DNA of 64,000 bases. Source: CAVSVP01 sp963731125. Lineage in GTDB: Bacteria > Pseudomonadota > Gammaproteobacteria > Competibacterales > Competibacteraceae. Where the stretch lies: NCBI GenBank assembly GCA_963731125.1, contig CAVSVP010000007.1, positions 372,001-436,000 on the forward strand, read 5' to 3'. Numbering within the stretch: position 1 is the first letter of the stretch; each line of letters starts with the position of its first letter. Below, piece after piece: positions 7,813 through 16,833 of this stretch. The notes beneath the pieces were generated by a model. That model worked only from the letters and a program-made list of their open reading frames with translations, searched no databases and had not been told where the DNA came from. A program made the position numbers and the translations under genes.

Positions 7813-9270
7813 CAATACCGTTCAATGGGCTTGCCAAATGAAACGCCTCCAGTCAGGATAGGTTTGCCAAAACTCAAACCTGATCAGGAGGCTACGGTGA
7901 TCGACCTTCGCCAAGAGACTGACGCGTGGACGTCTTTGCCGACGCGTGATCGACTCCGCGCTTTGCAAGCTATCATTCCCCGTGCGCAGGGGGAAGAGGT
8001 GCTGGCACAAACCGGCCAAGAGGGGGCGGTGTGTAAACGTCTGCCGGGGTGGTTCATGGGGTGGTTCATGATTGCGCTGGGGCTGTGTGGTCGGGACAGC
8101 TATCGGCAGATTTTTCGCTGGTTGCACCCGTTTCGCCCGGGTGGCGTACCGGGGCGCTCGACCGTGTGCGAAGCGCGCAAGCGGCGGGGCATTGGACCGC
8201 TGCGGGTGCTGGCCGAGCGGGCGATCTGCCGGTTGGGTCGAGCGGAGACGCCCGGGGCTTTTTACCGGGGAATGCGCCCGATGGCCTGGGACGGCGTTGT
8301 GCTGGATGTGGCCGATACCGAGGCTAATGAGCGCGCCTTCGGCCGACCCGGCAGTGGCCGCGCCCCCGGGGCTTTTCCCCAGGTGCGGCTGTTGGCCCTG
8401 TGCGAAACTGGCCGCCAGGTCTTGTGGCGCCGGTGGCTCAAACCGCTGAAGCACGGCGAGGCGAGCAGGGCTCGCTACCTTTTGCGGTCGCTGCAACCGG
8501 ACATGCGGCGGCTGTGGGACCGCAATTTTCTGAACTATGCCAGTGTCTCGGCGGTGCGCGCGCGCGAGGCTCACCGGTTGGCGCGTATCACGTCCAACCG
8601 CATCTTCGAGCCGATTGAGGTCTTGGCTGATGGCGCCTCCCTGGCCCAGCGCTACCACCACGGCGCCGATCGGCGCCGCGATCGCCACGGGATCATGGTG
8701 CGGATCATCGCGTCCACGCTCGCCGATCCAACTCGCTCGGGCGCGGGTGAGCGGCATCGGTTGCTGACGACGCGGCTCGACGCCGCGCTCGCTCCCGCCA
8801 CCCCCCGGGTCTGTCTCTATCACGAGCGCTGGGAGGAAGAACTGACGCTTGATGAACTCAAACCCCATCAGCGCGAACGCCCGGTGCTGCGCCGCCAACC
8901 CCCGGCCGGGGTGGTGCAGGAAGTCTACGGGCTGCTCCTGGCCCATGTCCTGGTGCGGGTGCTGATGGATGATGCCGCCGCTACGCAGAACCTGGACCCG
9001 CGCCGACTGTCGTTTACTGCTACGCTCAAAATCCTGCGGTGTCGTCTGCCTGAGTGCCCATCCAGTCAGCGCGGGAGCCAGCGCTGGTACCGCCGGCTGG
9101 TGCAGGAGGTGGCCGAGGCGGTCATCGCACTGCGGCGCAACCGTATCAATCCCCGCGTCATCAAACGCAAAATGCGCAAATGGTACAAGAAAAGGCCTAT
9201 CCATCGTCGTCCTCCTCAACCCACGAAACCTTTTGAGCAGGCCATCGTGATGGGCCATTGAACGGTATTG
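7813..9270 (+). mobile_element. IS4-family element ISb, inserted inside ISa
   Basis: 1,458 bp. Ends CAATACCGTTCAATGG (7813-) and the inverted copy finishing at 9270; perfect 10-bp target duplication CTTTTTACCC at 7803-7812 and 9271-9280. Length, target duplication and the transposase YREK motif are all typical of IS4. Confidence 0.93.
7897..9261 (+). CDS. IS4-family transposase (ISb)
   Basis: 454 aa from the GTG at 7897, chosen because AGGAGG lies 5 nt upstream. Longer upstream reading would run into the terminal repeat and beyond the IS edge. IS4 N-terminal domain, then the DDE domain: Asp in VVLDVADTEAN, Asp in EVLADGASLAQRYHH, and the canonical Y-(2)-R-(3)-E-(6)-K in YHERWEEELTLDELK. The stop codon lies in the right terminal repeat. 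The gene looks intact, so this copy may be active. Confidence 0.9.
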   Translation: MIDLRQETDAWTSLPTRDRLRALQAIIPRAQGEEVLAQTGQEGAVCKRLPGWFMGWFMIALGLCGRDSYRQIFRWLHPFRPGGVPGRSTVCEARKRRGIGPLRVLAERAICRLGRAETPGAFYRGMRPMAWDGVVLDVADTEANERAFGRPGSGRAPGAFPQVRLLALCETGRQVLWRRWLKPLKHGEASRARYLLRSLQPDMRRLWDRNFLNYASVSAVRAREAHRLARITSNRIFEPIEVLADGASLAQRYHHGADRRRDRHGIMVRIIASTLADPTRSGAGERHRLLTTRLDAALAPATPRVCLYHERWEEELTLDELKPHQRERPVLRRQPPAGVVQEVYGLLLAHVLVRVLMDDAAATQNLDPRRLSFTATLKILRCRLPECPSSQRGSQRWYRRLVQEVAEAVIALRRNRINPRVIKRKMRKWYKKRPIHRRPPQPTKPFEQAIVMGH

Positions 9271-9404
9271 CTTTTTACCCGCCTCTTCACCGATCGCCGT
9301 GTCCACCTATCGAGACTTACTGTGGTCTTTGCTGATAACAGAATCCACATTTAGAATTGCTGATGTTTAAGAGTGGCTTTTTATTGTTGAGGAACGTGAT
9401 ACCT

Positions 9405-9866
9405 ATGAAAATCATTTTGTTATTTCTTAATTTATTCGTTGCTCTAGGTAGCCACACATTGGCCGCCGAAGAGGCAATGATTACGGTGAAGAATAGTTGG
9501 GCGCGGGAAAGTCCACCTACCGTCACCAACGGTGCCGTGTATATGACGTTGATTAACCATGGCAACGAGGCGGATTACCTGATAGGCGCCTCTGGTGACG
9601 TAGCAGCGACAATTGAATTACATCATCACGTTTTGGAAAACAATATGATGAAGATGCGCCAAACCGACTCCGTTGAAATTAGCCCTAACAAACCTACGGT
9701 GCTTAAACCTGGCGCATTGCATATCATGCTTATTGGCCTCCAACAGCCCTTGGCGGCAGGCCAAACTTTTCCCTTAACGTTGCAATTCGAGAAGACCAGT
9801 AACATCACTGTAGACGTTACTGTATGCAAATTGGGGGAGGGAACCATGCAAAGACAAGATCAATAA
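9405..9866 (+). CDS. Periplasmic copper chaperone PCu(A)C
   Basis: 153 aa. The ATG at 9405 is chosen over one 48 bp upstream because it starts a proper signal peptide (KIILLFLNLFVALGSHTLAA, cleavage before EEA). The mature protein contains the exact copper-binding signature H-X10-M-X21-H-X-M: His in ELHHHVLENN, Met in MMKMRQ, then HIM. PCu(A)C proteins deliver Cu(I) to the CuA/CuB centres of cytochrome oxidases in the periplasm. ISa ends 42 bp upstream, so native upstream control was probably displaced; transcription may now start from within the IS. Confidence 0.92.
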   Translation: MKIILLFLNLFVALGSHTLAAEEAMITVKNSWARESPPTVTNGAVYMTLINHGNEADYLIGASGDVAATIELHHHVLENNMMKMRQTDSVEISPNKPTVLKPGALHIMLIGLQQPLAAGQTFPLTLQFEKTSNITVDVTVCKLGEGTMQRQDQ

Positions 9867-9881
9867 TATCATGATCATTAA

Positions 9882-10163
9882 CTTGACAATGTCACATTAG
9901 AAAAATCTAATGTTTATTCAAATTCAGTACATTACAGAAATATGTTTGGCTATCAACTTTAGCCGGGACACGTGGCAAGCGACTTGGTAGGAGCGAGCTG
10001 GCTCGCGAACTAAATCTGATGTCCGCCTATTCGCGAGCCAGCTCGCTCCTACCAGCGAATGTGGGGTCTAGCATGTCCCGCTTTAAGTTCGTAGCCAGCA
10101 GTGGTTACCTTTGTTCATTGATAAATAAATATTAAAAGAAACTGCTAATGTGACATTGTCAAG
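9882..10163. mobile_element. 282-bp MITE with IS701-type ends
   Basis: Ends CTTGACAATGTCACATTAG (9882-9900) and exact inverted copy (10145-10163) flanked by TTAA on both sides (9878-9881, 10164-10167). The same terminal sequence bounds the two full IS701 elements at 22217-23764 and 49831-51378, so those transposases could mobilise it. It carries no gene. Its core holds an inverted pair of REP-like sequences. Confidence 0.9.
9987..10061. repeat. Inverted REP pair inside the MITE
   Basis: GGTAGGAGCGAGCTGGCTCG (about 9987) and its mirror CGAGCCAGCTCGCTCCTACC (ending near 10060) form a long imperfect hairpin; each arm is itself an internally palindromic REP unit (GAGCGAGCTGGCTCGC). This is the form of gammaproteobacterial REP/BIME sequences. 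Confidence 0.8.
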
Positions 10164-10167
10164 TTAA

Positions 10168-10402
10168 AAGCTTAAGCGTTAATGGACTCGTGAAAAGCGT
10201 CTTTGGGCAGTAAATGTGGCAGCAAAAGATTCAGGCGCCGAGGCACATACACCTCGGCAATGGCCACTTACCGTCAGACAAAGCGAAAGAGGAAGTGTTT
10301 TTCAACCCGCAATGAGCTACTGCGCTGAGAATTATTGGAATGTGGGGCAGAAAAGTGCCTATAGTCTAGGCGTACAGGTCAACGAACCACCATCCACTAC
10401 TG
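10168..10402. other. Gap between MITE and phasin gene
   Basis: A 75-codon open frame (10216-10443) crosses this gap and overlaps the phasin stop on the other strand, but it has no ribosome binding site or recognisable composition. Nothing else is seen. Confidence 0.35.
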
Positions 10403-10777
10403 CTAGGCTACGGGAACAAGAGGTGCCGCTGTTCTGGAGATAAGTTCAGCGATGCTTTCCTTGACCAGCTTATCCAGTTCTGCTTTAAAGCTGCCGCCAA
10501 GGTCAGCCAGTACTTTGCCGTCATTTAAGAGTTTTCGCAATAGCTTGTCGGTAACCTCGATTTGCTCGGCGTAGAAGCTTTGCGGGCCCTCTAGGTCAGC
10601 AATATCGGCAGCCGCTTTCAATCGCCCTACACTTAGATCCACATAAGATGCTAACGTGCTTATTTGAAAGGCAACGAATTTTTCCAAATTGGCGACGACC
10701 AAACTATTATTTTTGTGGGCAGAGGCGAAAACAACCTGATTCTGCTCTGAAAGGTTAGCAAGTGACTGATTAGCCAT
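10403..10777 (-). CDS. Phasin family protein
   Basis: 124 aa, almost entirely helical and Ala/Leu/Lys/Glu-rich, with the phasin pattern (NLEKFVAFQISTLASYVDLSVGRLKAAADIADLEGPQSFYAEQIE). Phasins coat polyhydroxyalkanoate granules in the cytoplasm. Length and pattern match the short gammaproteobacterial type. AAGGAG is well placed before the ATG. No PHA synthase is in the window, so the storage role is inferred from the family. Confidence 0.85.
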   Translation of the reverse strand: MANQSLANLSEQNQVVFASAHKNNSLVVANLEKFVAFQISTLASYVDLSVGRLKAAADIADLEGPQSFYAEQIEVTDKLLRKLLNDGKVLADLGGSFKAELDKLVKESIAELISRTAAPLVPVA

Positions 10778-11050
10778 AGCAGCCGTCTCCTTAAATGAAG
10801 AGAGAAGGATTTTTATATATTGCGTTGCAACATATCCTCAAATCTACGGTATTTCGCTCTTGAACGGTTGTCAAATATTTTTTGTTGCAGCGCAAAGTTA
10901 ATCATCAACACTTGCTTAGCATCTCTAAGACAACATCACTACCCTTAAACTGATATAAAGATCGTTTCTTGATGCGACTCATTTCTCAAGCTGGTTATTC
11001 AAAACTGCTAACATTCTTCCAACCTTTTATCACAGGCCGCTGTCCACCGT

Positions 11051-11386
11051 TTAAATCATATTTAGCTCCAGCTTAGCGCGCATAGACATCATTTCCGGAT
11101 TCCATGGTGGTTCCCAAGCCAGTTCTACATTTGCGGATTCAACGCCGGGCACGCTCTCTACAGCGTCTTTTACCCAGCCGGGCATGGAACCTGCCACGGG
11201 ACAGCCCGGCGCAGTCAGAGTCATTAGGATGTCGACATGGTCTTGAGCGTCAATGTGCAGTTCGTAGATCAAGCCCAGCTCATAAATATTGACCGGAATT
11301 TCCGGATCATAAACCGACTTCAGGGCTTCGATCACCTGTTCCTCCAAATCCGTTTTCTCAATGCTTTTTTTAGCGGCTTCACTCAC
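11051..11386 (-). CDS. sufT: SufT/MIP18-family Fe-S assembly protein
   Basis: 111 aa from the GTG at 11386, chosen because GGAG lies 8 nt upstream; reading further upstream would enter sufU in another frame. DUF59/MIP18 fold with the motif YDPEIPVNIYELGLIYEL (about residues 25-42) and the conserved Cys in LTAPGCPVAGSMP. Members help mature Fe-S proteins at the end of SUF pathways. It is the last gene of the suf operon here, 76 nt after sufU. Confidence 0.88.
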   Translation of the reverse strand: MSEAAKKSIEKTDLEEQVIEALKSVYDPEIPVNIYELGLIYELHIDAQDHVDILMTLTAPGCPVAGSMPGWVKDAVESVPGVESANVELAWEPPWNPEMMSMRAKLELNMI

Positions 11387-11462
11387 GGCAGTATCTCCAG
11401 AAGAAGTTGCAGTGGATACTTTTGACTGTGCTAAAACAGAAAACAAACTCACTGTGCTAAAG

Positions 11463-11906
11463 TTATTCTGTTGAGACCGACTGGGTCTGATGTTCAAGGG
11501 CGGCACGCAGCGCATGCCAAGCCAGGGTTGCGCACTTAACACGGCTGGGGTAATCGCGTACGCCGGCCAGAATGGCAAGCTTGCCAAGTTTTGGCGAGGA
11601 TTCGGTGGTACCCGTCACCACGTCGTGGAAGTCTTGGAACAAAACTTCCACGTTCGCGACGGCTTTCCCTTTAAGCGCTTCGGTCATTAGCGAAGCGGAG
11701 GCAGTGGAAATAGCACAGCCGGAACCCTGAAAGGCAACGTCTTTAATCACGCCATCCTGGACCTCCACGTAAACTGTAACCTTATCGCCACATAAAGGGT
11801 TATAACCGTCAGCATGGTGGCTGCAAGGCTCGATGACTCGGAAATTCCGAGGCCGCTTGTTATGATCCAGGATCACTTCCTGGTAAAGGTCGCGTAGGCC
11901 AGACAT
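11463..11906 (-). CDS. sufU: SufU-type Fe-S scaffold / sulfur acceptor
   Basis: 147 aa. IscU-like fold with Cys in YNPLCGDKVTVYV, in FQGSGCAISTASASLM and in SRVKCATLAWHAL, plus the SufU-specific insertion between the second and third Cys. In SUF systems SufU takes persulfide sulfur from SufS. The ATG at 11906 overlaps the sufS stop (TGATG), a sign of translational coupling; a TTG one codon upstream is not needed. Confidence 0.92.
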   Translation of the reverse strand: MSGLRDLYQEVILDHNKRPRNFRVIEPCSHHADGYNPLCGDKVTVYVEVQDGVIKDVAFQGSGCAISTASASLMTEALKGKAVANVEVLFQDFHDVVTGTTESSPKLGKLAILAGVRDYPSRVKCATLAWHALRAALEHQTQSVSTE

Positions 11907-13171
11907 CAATCAAACCACTCCTTCACTTTCCAAAGGGCCGCTACAAGGGCGTCCACCTCTGCTAGCGTGTTGTAAACGGCGAACGAAGCACGGGCCGTAG
12001 CCGGTACGCCGTAGCGTTGCATCAGAGGCTGAGCACAATGGTGGCCGGCGCGGATAGCAATGCCCTCGCGGTCAAGAATAGTACCGATATCGTGGGGATG
12101 CGCTCCATCGAGTACAAAGGAAACTACCGCTGCCTTGATGTGGGCCGTACCGATAATACGCAACCCAGGTATTTCACTAAGCTGTGCCGTGGCATAATCC
12201 AGCAGCTTTTGTTCATGAGCGGCGATAGCCGCGAGTCCAAGTTCACTGATCCAGTCCAGCGCTGCACCCAGGCCAATGACACCGGCAATATTTGGGGTAC
12301 CGGCCTCGAATTTATTGGGAAGATCAGCATATTCGGTTTTTTCGAAGGTAACCGAACGAATCATATCGCCGCCCCCCTGATAAGGCGGCATGGCTTTTAA
12401 ATGCTCGGTCTTGCCGTACAGCACCCCGACACCACTGGGACCGTAGACTTTATGACCGGAGAAGGCAAAGAAGTCACAGTCCAGCGCCTGCACATCCACC
12501 GCCATGTGCGGAACGGACTGGGCACCATCTACCAGTACCGGGATACCACGGGCATGGGCCAGTTCAATGATTGATTTGATCGGATTAAGGGTGCCCAATG
12601 CATTAGAGATATGCACCACGCTAACTAGCTTAGTCCGTTCGTTGAGCAGGCGCTCGTATTCTTCCAAAATCAATTCACCGGCATCGTCGATGGGCACCAC
12701 ACGCAGCCGAGCGCCCTGCTGCTCACAAAGCATCTGCCAGGGCACGATATTAGAGTGGTGCTCCATGTGAGTAATCAGAACCTCATCGCCCGGTCCCACC
12801 TGAGTGCGACCAAAGCTACTAGCCACCAGATTGATTGCCTCGGTGGTGCCGCGGGTAAAGATAATTTCCTGAGCGCTGGAAGCATTCAAAAAAGCGCGTA
12901 CAATTTCTCGCGCTCTTTCATACGCCGTGGTGGAGTGCTCCGAGAGAAAATGCACGCCACGGTGGATGTTAGCGTAATAGCGGCTGTAGCAGGTCTGAAT
13001 GGTATCCAATACCGCCTGAGGCTTTTGGGCCGAGGCAGCATTATCCAGGTAAATCAGCGGCTTACCGTAAACCTCTTGCTGGAGGATCGGAAAGTCCTTA
13101 CGTATGCTTGCAATATCTAGGATCGACACAGTGTCTTCCGAGGGTTTTACTATATCGTGCAAAGCGCTCAT
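11906..13171 (-). CDS. sufS: Cysteine desulfurase SufS
   Basis: 421 aa PLP enzyme that takes sulfur from L-cysteine as an active-site persulfide. Visible: LIYLDNAASAQKP near the N-terminus, THMEHHSNIVPW (PLP-stacking His), the PLP Lys in DFFAFSGHKVYGPSGVGVLYG, and the active Cys in IRAGHHCAQPLM. Class II (SufS/CsdA) by these motifs. It overlaps the end of sufD by 4 nt and the start of sufU by 1 nt. Confidence 0.95.
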   Translation of the reverse strand: MSALHDIVKPSEDTVSILDIASIRKDFPILQQEVYGKPLIYLDNAASAQKPQAVLDTIQTCYSRYYANIHRGVHFLSEHSTTAYERAREIVRAFLNASSAQEIIFTRGTTEAINLVASSFGRTQVGPGDEVLITHMEHHSNIVPWQMLCEQQGARLRVVPIDDAGELILEEYERLLNERTKLVSVVHISNALGTLNPIKSIIELAHARGIPVLVDGAQSVPHMAVDVQALDCDFFAFSGHKVYGPSGVGVLYGKTEHLKAMPPYQGGGDMIRSVTFEKTEYADLPNKFEAGTPNIAGVIGLGAALDWISELGLAAIAAHEQKLLDYATAQLSEIPGLRIIGTAHIKAAVVSFVLDGAHPHDIGTILDREGIAIRAGHHCAQPLMQRYGVPATARASFAVYNTLAEVDALVAALWKVKEWFD

Positions 13172-14481
13172 GTGGGTTTCCTCTCAGTGGTATCGGGATG
13201 CAGACGTTCGCTAAGCAGGCGCTCAAGGCGCTCCCGTAAGGACGCTAAACGAATGTGCTCCACACTATCGTTTGCGAAGGCATAGACCAACATGGCTTTG
13301 GCTTCGACCTCGCCGATACCACGGGTGCGCAGATAGAACAGAGCATCCGGATCGAGAAAACCGACGGTTGAACCGTGGTTGCATTTGACATCGTCAGCCA
13401 GAATTTCCAGACGCGGATTAGAATTAGCCAACGCTTGCCGGGACAGCAGCAGATTGCGGTTGCTTTGGCTGGCATCCGTACGCTGGGCTTGCTCATGGAC
13501 GTGGATCAGACCATCAAACACTGCTCGGCCCTTGTCCTCCAACACGCCCTGGAAAATCTGCCGGCTGGTGCCGTGAGGTTTAGCATGTTCCACACGGATA
13601 TGCTGGTCACCCAATTGGGTATTTTTGACCAGGGTCAGGCCATGCAGGTGGCACTCGGCGCCTTCTCCGTTCAATAGGACATTGATATCGGTACGGGCAA
13701 GCAGCCCTCCGGCGGACAACATATGTGCATAAAGCTGGCTATCCCGTTCCTGGCAAATGCGCAGACCACTCAAATGCCAGGCTTGAAGATCTTCCTCCTG
13801 AACCAGATAATAATTTAGCACCGCACCTGTATTGACCTGGATTTCCGTAACCGGACAGGTAAAATAGGCGCCGTTACCGCAGTGGTCCACAACGACGGTG
13901 GCTTGAGCACCCTCTTCCAGGACGATCAACGTACGAGGATGGCTTACGGTATCATCGCCAGCTGTCAGAGACACCAGGTGCAGTGGGTACTCCAGCGTCA
14001 CGCCGCGGGACAGGTGCAGAAAGGCCCCATCTTCCCAAAAAGCGCTGTTGCGAGCGACAAAGGGATTATCCTCTAAACCTGGCAAACGTCCTAGATGATT
14101 CTCAACCTGTTCTGGATGAGTCAGTAACGCCTGCCCCAGACTAGCAACCAGCGCTCTGTTAGGCAAAGCTTGTAGCCGCGACAAACTGGGCGCATAACGC
14201 CCGTTGACAAACGTCAACCGATGATGAGGTCCTCGCAAAGGAGGGATGACACTCGTATCCACCGGTATGTTATCGCCTCGCTTAAAGGCTTTCTGAGCCA
14301 GCGCACTCACATCGGTAAAGCGCCAGGCTTCCTGACGGGTAGAAGGTACGCCTAGCGTTTCGAAACGCTCCAGCGCTGCCCGCCGTGCCTCTAGCATAGA
14401 AGCGGGTTCCCTACGCCTCGATACAAAATAATTGAAATCTTTGCGGTAAGTTTCCCGACCGGCAAAGGCAACGGCTGCCAT
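13168..14481 (-). CDS. sufD: SufD, scaffold subunit of SufBC2D
   Basis: 437 aa. Right-handed beta-helix scaffold protein that pairs with SufB. The C-terminal SufBD core is clear (GVLEDKGRAVFDGLIHVHEQAQRTDASQSNRNLLLS, then ADDVKCNHGSTVGFLDPDALFYLRTRGI), including the conserved His in CNHG. The divergent N-terminal third (MLEARRAALERFETLGVPSTRQEAWRFTDVSAL) is as in other SufDs. It starts 11 nt after sufC and overlaps sufS. Confidence 0.94.
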   Translation of the reverse strand: MAAVAFAGRETYRKDFNYFVSRRREPASMLEARRAALERFETLGVPSTRQEAWRFTDVSALAQKAFKRGDNIPVDTSVIPPLRGPHHRLTFVNGRYAPSLSRLQALPNRALVASLGQALLTHPEQVENHLGRLPGLEDNPFVARNSAFWEDGAFLHLSRGVTLEYPLHLVSLTAGDDTVSHPRTLIVLEEGAQATVVVDHCGNGAYFTCPVTEIQVNTGAVLNYYLVQEEDLQAWHLSGLRICQERDSQLYAHMLSAGGLLARTDINVLLNGEGAECHLHGLTLVKNTQLGDQHIRVEHAKPHGTSRQIFQGVLEDKGRAVFDGLIHVHEQAQRTDASQSNRNLLLSRQALANSNPRLEILADDVKCNHGSTVGFLDPDALFYLRTRGIGEVEAKAMLVYAFANDSVEHIRLASLRERLERLLSERLHPDTTERKPT

Positions 14482-14492
14482 GATATTCCCCC

Positions 14493-15263
14493 TTAAGCGG
14501 TAGCTCGGCGAGCACGTCCAGACTCGGCGTCATAAAGAGAATAACCTTGCGCTTCCAGTTCCAGAGCCAAATTTTTATCGCCGGACCGAACAATGCGCCC
14601 GTTCACTAGTACATGGACATGGTCCGGTACAATGTAATTTAATAGACGTTGATAATGCGTAATGACAAGAAATCCTCTTTCAGCGTTGCGCAGCGCATTG
14701 ACGCCGTCGGCTACCACCTTTAAGGCATCGATATCCAGCCCCGAGTCGGTTTCGTCCAACACGGCGAAATGAGGTTCCAAAACTGCCATCTGAAAGATTT
14801 CATTGCGCTTTTTCTCGCCTCCTGAAAAGCCGTCGTTGACTGGCCGCTGCAACATAGCCTCGTCCATTTTTACCAAATCCATACGCTGGTGGATCATTTC
14901 CCAGAATTCCATGGCGTCCCATTCTGGTTCTCCTCGATACTTGCGGACAGCGTTCACGGCGGCTTTAAGAAAGTAAAGATTGCTCACGCCCGGTATTTCC
15001 ACAGGATATTGAAAAGCTAGAAACAAACCCTCACGTGCCCGCTCTTCCGGATCCATCTCTAACAAACTTTTGCCCTGGAAGAGAATTTCGCCGGTGGTTA
15101 TTTCATATCCTTGCCGGCCAGCAATAACATTGGCCAGAGTGCTTTTACCAGAGCCATTGGGACCCATAATGGCATGAACTTCGCTTGGCTGAACCGTCAA
15201 ATTCACCCCTTTGAGAATTTCCCGGCCCTCAATGCTGGCATGCAGATTTTTGATTTCCAACAT
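14493..15263 (-). CDS. sufC: SufC, ABC-type ATPase of SufBC2D
   Basis: 256 aa. Walker A GPNGSGKSTLANVIAGR (about 34-50), ABC signature FSGGEKKRNEI (about 145), Walker B HFAVLDETDSGLDIDAL and the switch His in FLVITHYQRLL. SufC hydrolyses ATP to drive conformational change of the SufBD scaffold; it is cytosolic and not a transporter. It lies 75 nt downstream of sufB; this gap carries a short duplicated CGTAAAT motif of no clear role. Confidence 0.95.
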   Translation of the reverse strand: MLEIKNLHASIEGREILKGVNLTVQPSEVHAIMGPNGSGKSTLANVIAGRQGYEITTGEILFQGKSLLEMDPEERAREGLFLAFQYPVEIPGVSNLYFLKAAVNAVRKYRGEPEWDAMEFWEMIHQRMDLVKMDEAMLQRPVNDGFSGGEKKRNEIFQMAVLEPHFAVLDETDSGLDIDALKVVADGVNALRNAERGFLVITHYQRLLNYIVPDHVHVLVNGRIVRSGDKNLALELEAQGYSLYDAESGRARRATA

Positions 15264-15338
15264 GGAATAATTTCTCTCTCGTAAATCGTAAATCGTGACT
15301 CATGCCGATATTTCCCGTTTGGGAAAAGTCATCACGGA

Positions 15339-16787
15339 TTAACCCACACTGCCTTCCAGCTTAAGGTCAATCAGTTTCTGGGCTTCCACAGCAAACTCCA
15401 TAGGCAATTTCTTGAAAACTTCTTTACAGAAACCGTTGACAATCAGGGATACCGCATCCTCGGTGCTGATGCCCCGTTGGTTGCAATAAAAGATTTGATC
15501 TTCTCCGATCTTGGAGGTGCTAGCCTCATGCTCCACTTGAGCAGTGGGATTTTGCACCTGGATATAAGGGAAAGTGTGAGCTCCGCACTGATCACCCATC
15601 AATATGGAATCACACTGGGAATAATTACGTGCGTTTTCCGCCGTTGGCAAAATTTTGACCATGCCTCGATAGGCGTTCTGACCATGGCCGGCGGAAATTC
15701 CTTTGGAGATAATGGTACTGCGTGTGTTCTTGCCCATATGGATCATCTTGGTGCCTGTGTCGGCCTGCTGATAGTCCCGGGTCAAAGCCACGGAGTAAAA
15801 CTCGCCTACCGAATTGTCGCCGCGCAGAACACAGCTGGGATATTTCCATGTGATGGCAGAACCGGTCTCCACCTGGGTCCAGGAAATCTTAGAATTGCGC
15901 CCCTTACACAACCCACGCTTAGTAACGAAGTTGTAAATACCACCTTTGCCTTCAGCGTTACCGGGGTACCAGTTCTGCACCGTGGAATATTTAATTGTGG
16001 CATCATCCAATGCCACTAGTTCTACCACCGCGGCATGGAGCTGATTCTCATCTCGCTGCGGTGCGGTACAGCCTTCCAAGTAGCTTACATAAGAGCCTTC
16101 CTCGGCAATGATCAAAGTGCGTTCGAACTGTCCGGTATTACCGGCGTTAATACGAAAGTAAGTGGATAACTCCATCGGGCAGCGTACGCCCTTAGGGATA
16201 TAGCAGAATGAGCCGTCGGTGAATACCGCGCAGTTCAAGGTAGCAAAGAAATTATCCCGATAAGGCACCACGCTGCCTAAATACTGGCGTACTAACTCAG
16301 GATGATCCTGTACTGCCTCAGAAAAAGAGCAGAAAATAATACCCTTCTCAGCTAATTTTTCCTTGAAGCTGGTAGCCACGGAGACGCTGTCAAACACCGC
16401 ATCTACGGCAACACCTGCCAGCACTTCCTGTTCGGCCAGAGGAATGCCTAATTTTTCATAAGTCTTAAGAATTTCCGGGTCCACTTCATCCAGGCTTTTA
16501 GGCCCATCCTTTTTAGCTTTGGGCGCTGCGTAATAAGAGATGGCCTGATAGTCGAGGGGAGGATGATGAATATGTGCCCACTCCGGTTCCTGCATAGTCA
16601 ACCAGTGGCGATAGGCAGTCAGCCGCCATTCCAACAGCCATTCTGGTTCATTTTTCTTTGCCGAAATCAAACGAATGACATTTTCGCTTAGCCCCGGCGG
16701 CACCGTATCCTGTTCGACATCGGTTATAAAGCCGAACTCATAGCCCCCCTGGGTTAATCGTTCCAGGGTCTGCGCATTTGCTGCCAT
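15339..16787 (-). CDS. sufB: SufB, Fe-S scaffold subunit
   Basis: 482 aa, full length. Main scaffold on which clusters are built. Recognisable blocks: GLSENVIRLISAKKNEPEWLLEWR near the N-terminus, YIPKGVRCPMELSTYFRIN, SYVSYLEGCTAPQRDENQLHAAVVE, and the C-terminal EHEASTSKIGEDQIFYCNQRGIS with conserved Cys/Glu residues. First structural gene after the regulator (46 nt gap); GAGGA precedes the ATG. Confidence 0.96.
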   Translation of the reverse strand: MAANAQTLERLTQGGYEFGFITDVEQDTVPPGLSENVIRLISAKKNEPEWLLEWRLTAYRHWLTMQEPEWAHIHHPPLDYQAISYYAAPKAKKDGPKSLDEVDPEILKTYEKLGIPLAEQEVLAGVAVDAVFDSVSVATSFKEKLAEKGIIFCSFSEAVQDHPELVRQYLGSVVPYRDNFFATLNCAVFTDGSFCYIPKGVRCPMELSTYFRINAGNTGQFERTLIIAEEGSYVSYLEGCTAPQRDENQLHAAVVELVALDDATIKYSTVQNWYPGNAEGKGGIYNFVTKRGLCKGRNSKISWTQVETGSAITWKYPSCVLRGDNSVGEFYSVALTRDYQQADTGTKMIHMGKNTRSTIISKGISAGHGQNAYRGMVKILPTAENARNYSQCDSILMGDQCGAHTFPYIQVQNPTAQVEHEASTSKIGEDQIFYCNQRGISTEDAVSLIVNGFCKEVFKKLPMEFAVEAQKLIDLKLEGSVG

Positions 16788-16833
16788 ATCTGCTTCCTCA
16801 TTAATTAAGGGGTAGTGTCATATACATACATAT

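Larger units (their letters stand above)
6230..9362 (+). mobile_element. IS element ISa (about 1.67 kb) interrupted by an IS4-family element
   Basis: Inverted ends CAGCAATTCTAAATGT (6230-) and its mirror ending at 9362 enclose the region, flanked by a 9-bp target duplication ATGTTTAAG at 6221-6229 and 9363-9371. Removing the inner IS4 element (7813-9270 plus one target copy) leaves about 1,665 bp with one transposase gene. The ends and the transposase resemble those of the element at 18319-20108, so both belong to one family; I do not assign the formal family name. Confidence 0.88.

Noticed and set aside
7822..9306. Long minus-strand open frame opposite the ISb transposase
   Set aside because: Shadow of a GC-rich gene; no motif, whereas the plus strand has the full YREK/DDE pattern.
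10216..10443. 75-codon open frame between MITE and phasin
   Set aside because: No ribosome binding site, atypical composition, and it overlaps the phasin stop on the opposite strand.
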